A stretch of DNA of 5,229 bases, taken from positions 1 to 5,229 of the forward strand of contig CAADZW010000052.1 in assembly GCA_900753645.1 (NCBI GenBank), given 5' to 3'. The translations under genes and the position numbers were made by a program. Source of the DNA: Bacilli bacterium (GTDB lineage Bacteria; Bacillota_I; Bacilli_A; RF39; UBA660). Shown here one piece after another: positions 1 through 5,229 of the stretch; the stretch's first letter is position 1, and each line of letters opens with the position of its first letter. The notes under the pieces were generated by a model. That model was not told the DNA's origin. It was given only the letters and a program-made list of their open reading frames with translations, and did no database searches.

Positions 1-299
1 TCGACATAATCATCACTATCGACAAATGCTATATACTCGCCACTAGCCTTATTAATTCCGTAATTTCTGGCATCCGATAATCCACCATTTTTTTTAATGA
101 ATGATTTAACTTTATCTGGATATTTTTTAACATATTCATCGATTATAACTTGTGAATTATCAGGGCTACCATCATTAACAACGATTATTTCAATATTTTT
201 TAAAGTTTGATTTACTAAAGAATCTAAACACTCCTTAATATACTTTTCAACATTATAAACAGGTACAATTACTGAAACAGCATATTTTTTTGATAACAT
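1..299 (-). CDS. Family 2 glycosyltransferase, N-terminal part (gene continues beyond the left edge)
   Basis: Translating from the ATG at 299-297 gives 99 residues that stay open to the window edge, so the C-terminal part is missing. The visible part is the GT-A nucleotide-sugar-binding half of a GT2 enzyme: the opening strand SVIVPVYNVEKYI (9-21), VNDGSPDNS (41-49), the NGGLSDARN segment (71-79), and the metal-binding DSD at 94-96 inside FVDSDDYV. These are standard family landmarks. Enzymes of this type transfer a sugar from a nucleotide-sugar donor during capsule, teichoic-acid-like or glycolipid assembly, usually at the inner face of the membrane. The donor and acceptor cannot be read from this fragment, and additional C-terminal domains cannot be excluded. 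A Shine-Dalgarno TAGGAG at 310-305 sits five bases before the ATG, and its TAG is the stop codon of the preceding gene, so the two are probably co-translated. The context suggests it builds the glycan that receives the phosphonate made by the upstream genes; this is inference. Confidence 0.93.
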   Translation of the reverse strand, partial: MLSKKYAVSVIVPVYNVEKYIKECLDSLVNQTLKNIEIIVVNDGSPDNSQVIIDEYVKKYPDKVKSFIKKNGGLSDARNYGINKASGEYIAFVDSDDYV

Positions 300-304
300 A
301 CTAA

Positions 305-310
305 CTCCTA
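305..310 (-). promoter_or_regulatory. Ribosome binding site of the glycosyltransferase, overlapping the upstream stop codon
   Basis: TAGGAG lies five bases upstream of the ATG at 299. Its first three bases are the TAG stop of the preceding fusion gene, so a terminating ribosome is already on the initiation site. This spacing both fixes the glycosyltransferase start and argues for translational coupling. Confidence 0.8.
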
Positions 311-2134
311 CTTTCTATTGCCTCTTAAAGATTCTGAATAAATTTCTATAATGTTTTCTTTTTCTAATTTTATTGGATTATTTTTTAATCGTTCTTGATT
401 AACTGAATTGACCAATTCATCTAATTCAACGTTACTATTGATATGTGGAATAGATAAATTCAATCTTTCTATTATACCTTTTAATTTATTTATTGCTTCT
501 TTTACATTCTCACATTCAAATATGTCTGCTAAATCATGCATAACATCAACAATATAATCTTTTCCTCTTGGATCAATACATCTGTCTAGATTATTGATCA
601 TATACTCCCAAATATAAGGTAAACATATAGCAACGGCATGACCATGACTTGTTCCATATAATGAAGTTATCTTATAACTCATAGCATGAGCTGCTGTCGT
701 TTGTGAAATATTGATGGCTTTGCCTGCTAAATTAGAAGCTTTCATGATTTCTTGCATAGCTATTTCATCGTTATCTAAATATTTAAACATATTTTTCAAA
801 ATAAGTATCATTGCTTCTTTAGCGTATTTTTTACTTTCTAAAGTAGAATTAATAGACCAATAAGATTCAATAGCTTGACATAAAGCATCTAACATTGTTG
901 ACTTTTTTTGGTAATCAGGTAAAGTTCTTAATAAAGCGTAGTTTAAAATAACATCATTGGGAATAATGCTATCATGGGTAATTGAATTTTTAACACCATC
1001 TTTATAGACAACAGCAAATCTAGTTGATTCACTACCAGTCCCTGCCGTCGTTGGGATAGCTAAATGTTTAATTAAATTAAATTTCTTTTCACTGTTTAAA
1101 TAATTATCACATTCTTCTGTCTTTCCATATAATTTAATGCATTTAGCAATATCAATCGCACTTCCTCCCCCATAAGAAATAATATAATCACAATTATTTT
1201 CTTTAAACTTAGATAAACCTAAAACCAATTCTTCATATTTAGGATTAGGTGAGAAATTACTAAACAAAACATAACTAACACTATTATTATCTAGTAGTTT
1301 TTTTAAACTACTTTGATTAAATATCTCTGTTGATACAATTAACGGTTTAGTAGCGTTTTTTTTTACGAAATCAACAATATCCATTTCTTCATTCGAAAAA
1401 ATAATATTTTGCTCTTTAAAATCAAAAGTTCTTATCTCTTCACTAACTCTTTTTAAATCTTCAGGTGTGTCAACTTCATCTATATAATAATCTTCATATG
1501 AAAATTCTTCGATTGGAATACTACTTGATATTTCATTAAATGCATTTTCTGCATAAACACCATCGATTCCTCTTTCGATAAAAGAGGAAACATTAGCTAA
1601 CCACTTTTGAATATTTTCTTGGCTCAATTTATAGCAAGGTTGAAAAGCATAACAATTATTGTCAAAAATATTAACTCCAACTTCGACTATTTTACCATCG
1701 ATGACTCGTGCCTTAAAATCTTTTTCTGGTAATTTTTTCTTATGATTAGTAGTAGCTAAATTAGGTCTTGAATCAGCTAATATATCAACAATTAGTTTTC
1801 GATTAAAGACTAAATCACCATGTAAAGTTAAAACATCATCGTCAAAATATTGTCTTGCTAAATACATTGAATAAATATAATTTGTTTTATCATAAATAGG
1901 ATTTCTAACAAATGTAAAATTTAAATCCGGAAAATGACTAGCAACCTCTTTAAGCTGTTCCTCGAATGGTCCAGTAGTTATCAAGAAATCTTTAATACCG
2001 CATTCACTTAAAATTCTGATTTGACGTTCAAAAATTGTCTCACCATTATTTAGTTTCACCATCGATTTATGGTTGTTTTGTGTTAGTTCACCCATTCTTT
2101 TTCCTAAACCCGAATTAAATATAACTGCCTTCAT
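308..2134 (-). CDS. Bifunctional cytidylyltransferase (PntC/LicC-like) fused to phosphonoacetaldehyde reductase (iron-type alcohol dehydrogenase)
   Basis: A 608-residue, two-domain cytoplasmic protein. Residues 1-232 form a MobA/LicC-type nucleotidyltransferase: the NTP loop NSGLGKRM (7-14), a conserved Lys at 23 (in HK rather than the usual PK), HGD with a probable metal-binding Asp107, and EVDTPEDL (220-227), whose Asp222 matches the second metal position. After a short linker, residues 244-608 form an iron-type alcohol dehydrogenase with the cofactor motif GGGSAID (322-328), TTAGTGSE (362-369), and metal-site positions Asp416, Gln420, His483 and His497. The run DALCQAIESYW is what I recall from phosphonoacetaldehyde reductases (PhpC/HEP dehydrogenase group), not from general alcohol dehydrogenases. 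The predicted role is reduction of phosphonoacetaldehyde to 2-hydroxyethylphosphonate, then activation with CTP to the CMP ester. It lies 11 bases after ppd, with a Shine-Dalgarno overlapping the ppd stop. The reductase stands where an AEP transaminase is found in related fusions. Phosphonate specificity is inferred largely from the neighbours. Confidence 0.88.
   Translation of the reverse strand: MKAVIFNSGLGKRMGELTQNNHKSMVKLNNGETIFERQIRILSECGIKDFLITTGPFEEQLKEVASHFPDLNFTFVRNPIYDKTNYIYSMYLARQYFDDDVLTLHGDLVFNRKLIVDILADSRPNLATTNHKKKLPEKDFKARVIDGKIVEVGVNIFDNNCYAFQPCYKLSQENIQKWLANVSSFIERGIDGVYAENAFNEISSSIPIEEFSYEDYYIDEVDTPEDLKRVSEEIRTFDFKEQNIIFSNEEMDIVDFVKKNATKPLIVSTEIFNQSSLKKLLDNNSVSYVLFSNFSPNPKYEELVLGLSKFKENNCDYIISYGGGSAIDIAKCIKLYGKTEECDNYLNSEKKFNLIKHLAIPTTAGTGSESTRFAVVYKDGVKNSITHDSIIPNDVILNYALLRTLPDYQKKSTMLDALCQAIESYWSINSTLESKKYAKEAMILILKNMFKYLDNDEIAMQEIMKASNLAGKAINISQTTAAHAMSYKITSLYGTSHGHAVAICLPYIWEYMINNLDRCIDPRGKDYIVDVMHDLADIFECENVKEAINKLKGIIERLNLSIPHINSNVELDELVNSVNQERLKNNPIKLEKENIIEIYSESLRGNRK
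1355..1364 (-). other. A9 run with A_AAA_AAC slippery heptamer at the domain junction
   Basis: The coding strand has nine consecutive A's followed by C, read as codons GTA AAA AAA AAC (residues 257-260). The heptamer A_AAA_AAC is in the correct phase for -1 ribosomal slippage. A -1 shift would add two codons and stop at TAA, giving a protein of about 262 residues that is essentially the free cytidylyltransferase. The sequence is certain; any slippage is speculative, since I see no clear upstream Shine-Dalgarno stimulator or downstream stem. Confidence 0.35.
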
Positions 2135-2140
2135 ATACTT

Positions 2141-2147
2141 CCCCCTT
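2141..2147 (-). promoter_or_regulatory. Ribosome binding site of the fusion gene, overlapping the ppd stop
   Basis: AAGGGGG, one mismatch from AAGGAGG, starts within the TAA stop of ppd (2148-2146) and ends six bases before the ATG at 2134. It supports the chosen start and suggests coupled translation with ppd. Confidence 0.75.
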
Positions 2148-3255
2148 ACTTTAGTAATTTTTTCATAAGTGCTTCTTTATTTTCGATCGGTGTCGTAGTA
2201 GGTCGACCCAAATCTTTTCTTGATCCTTGCTTTGTATAAATTATTAATGCTCCCATTGTATCATCTTTCATTTTATCTATCGCTTCTTTAATTTCTTCTT
2301 CAGTTGTTGCTTGATAAACCTTTTTAAATCCAACTGCTTTTAAAATCTCATCTATTTTAATATTAAAACCGACAGTAGGCTGTCCTCCAACCGATTCATG
2401 AGCACCATTATTAATTAAAATGTATTTAAAATTGTCACATGGATTTTGAGCAATGACAGCAAGTCCTCCCATATGCATGATAAATGAGCCATCACCATCA
2501 ATACAATAAACATTTTTATCAGTATTTAAGCATAGACCAAAAGCGATTGAGGAAGTATGACCCATTGATCCAACAGTCAAAAAGTCATTAGAATGTCCTT
2601 GATTGTTTTTCTCTCTTAATTCGAAAATCTCACGTGAAGTTTTGCCAGTTGTCGATACGATAAAGTCATCATCATTAAGTTCTTTAATAATCGTATCTAA
2701 AGCTTCTTCTCTTGTTAAAGTATAATCATTTTTATCTTTAGTAATATTATAGTCTTCGAAGGAATCTTTTCTGACAATAAGAGCAACCGGTTTGTTAGTA
2801 TTTTTCATGTATTCATAACATTTATCGATTTGCTCTTGATAATTGTCATCTAAAATCATATATTCAATTCCCATTGTCTTTAATAATGGCAAGGTTAATT
2901 TGCCTTGTTTTACATGTTGAGGTTCATCTTTCTTTCCTGGTTGTCCACGCCAACCAACAACTAATAACATAGGAATATTATAGACTTCTTCATCGGCTAA
3001 AGATAATAAAGGATTGACCGTATTACCTAAACCAGAGTTTTGCATATAAACTACTGCGTATTTATTACTTGACATGTGATAGCCACAAGCAATCGCCACA
3101 GCGTTACCCTCATTAGCGGCAATAATATTGTGCTTTGAATCACTATTTTCTTTAATACAAGCACATAGATTTTTTAAAAGTGAATCGGGAACTCCTACAA
3201 AAAAATCTAAATTTTTATTAACTAAATAATCATAAAATTGCTTAGTATTAATCAT
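2146..3255 (-). CDS. ppd: Phosphonopyruvate decarboxylase
   Basis: A 369-residue thiamine-diphosphate enzyme (also called AepY or Fom2) that decarboxylates 3-phosphonopyruvate to phosphonoacetaldehyde in the cytoplasm. This irreversible step pulls the unfavourable PEP mutase equilibrium forward. The N-terminal Pyr-type domain has GVPDS (21-25), the ThDP-activating Glu49 in ANEGNAVA, MQNSGLGN (71-78), GWRGQPG (101-107) and DEPQH (110-114). The C-terminal PP-type domain has GSMGH (229-233) and the ThDP/Mg signature starting at GDGS (254-257) and ending with NNG (282-284), followed by AHESVGGQPT (285-294), characteristic of phosphonopyruvate and sulfopyruvate decarboxylases. The length suits a full single-chain family member and no key residue appears lost. 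Sulfopyruvate decarboxylase is the main alternative, but the adjacent PEP mutase settles the substrate. Its ATG is one base after the pepM stop, preceded by AGGAGG at eight bases. Confidence 0.96.
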   Translation of the reverse strand: MINTKQFYDYLVNKNLDFFVGVPDSLLKNLCACIKENSDSKHNIIAANEGNAVAIACGYHMSSNKYAVVYMQNSGLGNTVNPLLSLADEEVYNIPMLLVVGWRGQPGKKDEPQHVKQGKLTLPLLKTMGIEYMILDDNYQEQIDKCYEYMKNTNKPVALIVRKDSFEDYNITKDKNDYTLTREEALDTIIKELNDDDFIVSTTGKTSREIFELREKNNQGHSNDFLTVGSMGHTSSIAFGLCLNTDKNVYCIDGDGSFIMHMGGLAVIAQNPCDNFKYILINNGAHESVGGQPTVGFNIKIDEILKAVGFKKVYQATTEEEIKEAIDKMKDDTMGALIIYTKQGSRKDLGRPTTTPIENKEALMKKLLK

Positions 3256-3256
3256 T

Positions 3257-4573
3257 TTATTTTCCTCCTGGAATTAAAGTAAGAATTTCTTTGATTGGTA
3301 GACAGTTTTTTTCACTAGCTTCTTTACTACGACCATGTTCTAAAATACTTTTAGCCGTATCGACCATAGCCGGATAAGCACTTCTTAACAAATGATTAGC
3401 ATGAATAATAATGTTAGCACCTTTTTGATGTAATTCTTCTTCAGTAAATTGATTATAAGTGGTAGGTACAACTATGATTGGAATATCTTTAGAAAATTTT
3501 CTAAATTCTTTCATAAAATCAAAAATTTCCTGCCCATCTTTTTCTTTACTATGAATCATAATACCATCAGCTCCAGCTTCAATATAAATCTTAGCACGCA
3601 TCAAAGCATCATCGATTCCTTTGCCAGCAATTAAGCTTTCAAGACGGGCAAAAATCATAAAGTCTCTTGTAACTTGTGCTTGTTTTCCGGCTCTGATTTT
3701 AGCTGCAAAATGCTCTGGATCATCTAACTCTTGTTTTACTTCTGTTCCAAATAAAGAGTTTTTCTTCAATCCCGTTTTATCTTCGATAATAATAGCCGAT
3801 ACACCCATTCTTTCTAATGTTTTAACATTATAAGCAAAGTGTTCAATTTTTCCACCTGTATCACCATCTAAAATGATTGGTTTAGTAGTTACTTCCATAA
3901 TTTCATTAATTGTATTTAATCTACTAGTTAAATCTACTAATTCAATATCTGGTTTGCCTTTAAAAGTGGAATCACATAAACTACTAACCCACATTGCATC
4001 AAACTCCTTAGTAGTGGCAGTTTTTTCATCTTCAATTTTAACATTTTCAGCGATTAAGCCAGTCAATCCATTTGATGTATCAATTAATCTAATATAAGGC
4101 TTGACTTTTAATAATTTTTTTAGTTTTGAACGTCTATTATCTGGAGTATTTTCCAAGAAACGATATTGACTAGCTAAATCAGTACTCGAAATTCCTTTGG
4201 TATATGGAACTTCGATCAATTCGCCACCCCATTCTTTTAACACTTCGATTACTTTTTCTCTAATCAAGGTCTGAACACCTTGTTTCCAATCATCACCATG
4301 GACAACATAATCTGGCTTTAGTTTTTTTAAATTGTCTGTATAATCCAATGTATTTTGTTCTACTACTTGACTAACATTTTTAATATTCTCAAATATTTTT
4401 TTTCTTATTTCATAATCTAAAATTGGCAATCTTTTGTATGTAGCAATAGCTTCATCAGTTAACAATCCGATTATAACATCACCATATTTTGCTCCCTCTT
4501 CAATAACATTAATATGTCCACTATGGATAACATCCGCAGACATAGCTATATAAACTGTTTTATTTTTCTTCAT
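3257..4573 (-). CDS. pepM: Phosphoenolpyruvate mutase with N-terminal cytidylyltransferase domain
   Basis: A 438-residue bifunctional protein; the PEP mutase half (AepX) converts phosphoenolpyruvate to 3-phosphonopyruvate, the C-P bond-forming entry step. Residues 1-140 are a glycerol-3-phosphate-cytidylyltransferase-like domain: HSGH (17-20), Lys47 and Arg57 in the usual positions, HGDDW (92-96), and GISST (127-131) matching the family's GISTT. Residues from about 158 to 438 are the isocitrate-lyase/PEP-mutase barrel: WVSSL (195-199), Asp209, the metal site DGDTGG (236-241), the diagnostic [10 protein letters not shown] (264-273; mutases carry EDK followed by NS eight residues after the Glu), Arg310 in ARLES, and His341 in IHSKEK. 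By comparison with the well-studied mussel PEP mutase, all substrate- and Mg-binding positions I can place are kept. The start is the ATG with AGGAG 11 bases upstream; nearby GTG and TTG codons are out of frame. It is the first gene of the operon and has its own promoter. The same fused architecture is known from the Bacteroides fragilis AepX type. Confidence 0.96.
   Translation of the reverse strand: MKKNKTVYIAMSADVIHSGHINVIEEGAKYGDVIIGLLTDEAIATYKRLPILDYEIRKKIFENIKNVSQVVEQNTLDYTDNLKKLKPDYVVHGDDWKQGVQTLIREKVIEVLKEWGGELIEVPYTKGISSTDLASQYRFLENTPDNRRSKLKKLLKVKPYIRLIDTSNGLTGLIAENVKIEDEKTATTKEFDAMWVSSLCDSTFKGKPDIELVDLTSRLNTINEIMEVTTKPIILDGDTGGKIEHFAYNVKTLERMGVSAIIIEDKTGLKKNSLFGTEVKQELDDPEHFAAKIRAGKQAQVTRDFMIFARLESLIAGKGIDDALMRAKIYIEAGADGIMIHSKEKDGQEIFDFMKEFRKFSKDIPIIVVPTTYNQFTEEELHQKGANIIIHANHLLRSAYPAMVDTAKSILEHGRSKEASEKNCLPIKEILTLIPGGK
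3264..3269 (-). promoter_or_regulatory. Ribosome binding site of ppd, inside the last codons of pepM
   Basis: A perfect AGGAGG is read within the terminal Pro-Gly-Gly-Lys codons of pepM and lies eight bases before the ppd ATG. Only one base separates the pepM TAA from that ATG, so ribosomes ending pepM can restart on ppd directly. Confidence 0.85.
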
Positions 4574-4584
4574 TCAACTTCACT

Positions 4585-4589
4585 CTCCT
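4585..4589 (-). promoter_or_regulatory. Ribosome binding site of pepM at the very 5' end of the mRNA
   Basis: AGGAG sits 11 bases before the pepM ATG, a little farther than usual. The predicted transcription start falls on or next to its first base, so the site would be at the extreme 5' end of the transcript. Confidence 0.65.
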
Positions 4590-4594
4590 CAAGT

Positions 4595-4623
4595 ATTATA
4601 ACATATTTTATCTTTTTTTTCAT
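4595..4623 (-). promoter_or_regulatory. Extended -10 promoter of the phosphonate operon
   Basis: On the minus strand a perfect TATAAT (4600-4595) is preceded by TG one base upstream (4603-4602), forming an extended -10. With a 17-base spacer, the -35 position reads ATGAAA (4623-4618), matching TTGACA at four of six positions; the spacer contains an A8 run. Initiation 6 to 7 bases downstream would fall at about 4589-4588, leaving a leader of about 16 nt. This is a housekeeping-type (SigA) promoter; I see no unmistakable operator overlapping it. Confidence 0.72.
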
Positions 4624-4663
4624 TAAACTAACAGCAAATATACAATAACTTTATACTTTTTCA

Positions 4664-4697
4664 TTTATCAAATTAATTTTAAGATTAATTTGATAAA
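4664..4697. repeat. Perfect 14-bp AT-rich inverted repeat in the intergenic region
   Basis: The arms TTTATCAAATTAAT (4664-4677) and ATTAATTTGATAAA (4684-4697) are exact reverse complements separated by six bases. Each stem would contain only one G-C pair, and no U-tract follows in either direction, so it is a poor terminator. It lies about 41 bp upstream of the -35 of the pepM promoter and partly overlaps the U-tract of the neighbouring terminator. It could be a regulator-binding site, an mRNA 3'-end stabilising hairpin, or simply AT-rich dyad symmetry. The symmetry is certain, the role unknown. Confidence 0.55.
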
Positions 4698-4721
4698 AAA
4701 ATGGCTATAATTTAGCCATTT
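4695..4721 (-). terminator. Intrinsic terminator overlapping the stop codon of the membrane-protein gene
   Basis: In the minus direction the stem AAATGGCTA, a five-base loop and TAGCCATTT (arms 4721-4713 and 4707-4699) form a nine-bp hairpin running into seven T's (4701-4695). The TAG stop codon of the upstream gene is the first part of the 3' arm. It should end that transcription unit and separate it from the phosphonate operon. Confidence 0.82.
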
Positions 4722-5229
4722 CTTCACCACTTTGTTTATCATCTTTTTTAAGTTTCTTTTGTAGTCTTTTATCTTCTTTACGTTTCTTTTTTTGTTCTTT
4801 TTTCGATATCAATTCCGCTTTATATAATTTATCACTCAAATCCTCATCAGCAACAATTTGGCTAATATTCATCCTCATTGTTTTATCTAAAAAGTTTTTC
4901 TGTTCTTTATTCTTTTTACTTAATAAATTAATAAATATAATATAAGAAACTGCTGTAAAACCAAACGAACCTAAAATGATATTAAAATATAAACTTTCTT
5001 TACTAGAATCAATATTTTCAACACGTTGTAAGGTGTTTTCTTTAGCGTCATATTTATATAAATGTTTTTCACCAGTTTCAATATTTAAGCCATAAATTAT
5101 TGCAAATTCATAACCATCTCTTACATAACCTGTAACTGTTTTGCCACCGATTAAAACATCTTTTTTATCGTAACCATTTGGTAATAAAGATTCGTCCATA
5201 TCCAACAAATAAACAGATAACTGATTAAA
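4705..5229 (-). CDS. Unrecognised single-pass membrane protein with lysine-rich tail, C-terminal part
   Basis: The reading frame is open from the right edge to the TAG at 4707-4705 (174 codons plus stop), so the N-terminus is missing. A TTG at 5208 could be read as a start but has no support: the frame continues upstream without a stop. Using numbering from that TTG, residues 1-70 look extracytoplasmic and include YGLNIETGEKHLYKYD and ENTLQR, residues about 73-96 form one hydrophobic transmembrane helix, and the rest is a charged tail in which residues 136-157 are mostly Lys, Glu and Arg. By the positive-inside rule the tail is cytoplasmic; it may bind nucleic acid or acidic partners, or be coiled coil. 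I do not recognise the family. Its terminator and the separate pepM promoter argue that it is not part of the phosphonate operon. Confidence 0.75.
   Translation of the reverse strand, partial: FNQLSVYLLDMDESLLPNGYDKKDVLIGGKTVTGYVRDGYEFAIIYGLNIETGEKHLYKYDAKENTLQRVENIDSSKESLYFNIILGSFGFTAVSYIIFINLLSKKNKEQKNFLDKTMRMNISQIVADEDLSDKLYKAELISKKEQKKKRKEDKRLQKKLKKDDKQSGEEMAKL

Noticed and set aside
1567..1589. Nine-bp hairpin with a five-base loop inside the fusion gene; its 3' arm in the mRNA reads AAAGAGGAA, like a Shine-Dalgarno, shortly before an out-of-frame ATG
   Set aside because: The ATG opens only a frame of about 26 codons with no recognisable content, and the stem encodes ordinary residues (SSFIERG region) of the cytidylyltransferase domain. 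It is probably chance.
2146..3255. Sulfopyruvate decarboxylase or acetolactate-synthase-like role for the ThDP enzyme
   Set aside because: Full-length fused Pyr and PP domains, the AHESVGGQPT segment and the directly coupled PEP mutase gene all favour phosphonopyruvate as substrate.
3449..4097. Three plus-strand open frames (61, 70 and 74 codons) antisense to pepM
   Set aside because: They lie entirely within the well-supported pepM coding sequence, overlap one another's region without spacing suited to genes, and their translations show no recognisable motif. They are shadows of the real gene.
308..4573. Recoded TGA (Mycoplasma-type genetic code), considered because of the AT-rich composition
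   Set aside because: All seven Trp residues in the three complete proteins come from TGG and no in-frame TGA occurs. The absence of TGA among the four visible stops is too small a sample to argue for recoding.
5206..5208. TTG as start codon of the upstream membrane-protein gene
   Set aside because: The frame stays open upstream to the window edge and no Shine-Dalgarno is visible in the available bases, so the gene most likely starts outside the window.
1..5229. CRISPR array, tRNA or rRNA genes, insertion sequence ends or defence system
   Set aside because: I saw no regularly spaced direct repeats, tRNA-like folds, transposase fragments or terminal inverted repeats. The window is almost entirely filled by the coding genes described.

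Overview
The window carries most of a phosphonate-biosynthesis operon, all on the minus strand. It comes from a very AT-rich bacterium (roughly 30 % GC by eye). Purine-rich Shine-Dalgarno sites, genes packed with gaps of 1 to 11 bases, and TAA/TAG stops suggest a low-GC Bacillota or Bacilli-type organism, perhaps an Erysipelotrichales- or RF39-like gut lineage. That placement is inference. The seven tryptophans in the three complete proteins are encoded by TGG and no TGA is read through, so nothing points to the Mycoplasma/Spiroplasma code.

Layout, following minus-strand transcription from right to left. (1) 5229-4705: the 3' part of an unrecognised single-pass membrane protein with a very lysine-rich tail; its stop codon lies inside an intrinsic terminator. 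(2) 4704-4574: a 131-base intergenic region with the terminator's U-tract, a perfect 14-bp AT-rich inverted repeat, and a good extended -10 promoter placed so close to the next gene that the mRNA leader should be only about 16 nt. (3) 4573-3257: PEP mutase with an N-terminal HxGH cytidylyltransferase domain. (4) 3255-2146: phosphonopyruvate decarboxylase. (5) 2134-308: a fusion of a PntC/LicC-like cytidylyltransferase with an iron-type alcohol dehydrogenase of the phosphonoacetaldehyde reductase kind. (6) 299-1: the N-terminal 99 residues of a family 2 glycosyltransferase that runs off the left edge.

The gene order follows the expected pathway: PEP to phosphonopyruvate (PepM), to phosphonoacetaldehyde (Ppd), to 2-hydroxyethylphosphonate (C-terminal half of the fusion), to a CMP-activated phosphonate (N-terminal half of the fusion and/or the PepM N-terminal domain), with transfer to a glycan or lipid suggested by the glycosyltransferase. 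The aminotransferase of the common 2-aminoethylphosphonate route is absent from the window and a reductase takes its place. The predicted product is therefore a hydroxyethylphosphonate-decorated surface polymer, not a secreted antibiotic. The most distinctive points are the reductase-cytidylyltransferase fusion, two unrelated cytidylyltransferase folds in one pathway, a Gln in place of a canonical metal-ligand His in the reductase, and an A9 run with an in-phase A_AAA_AAC heptamer exactly at the domain junction of the fusion.
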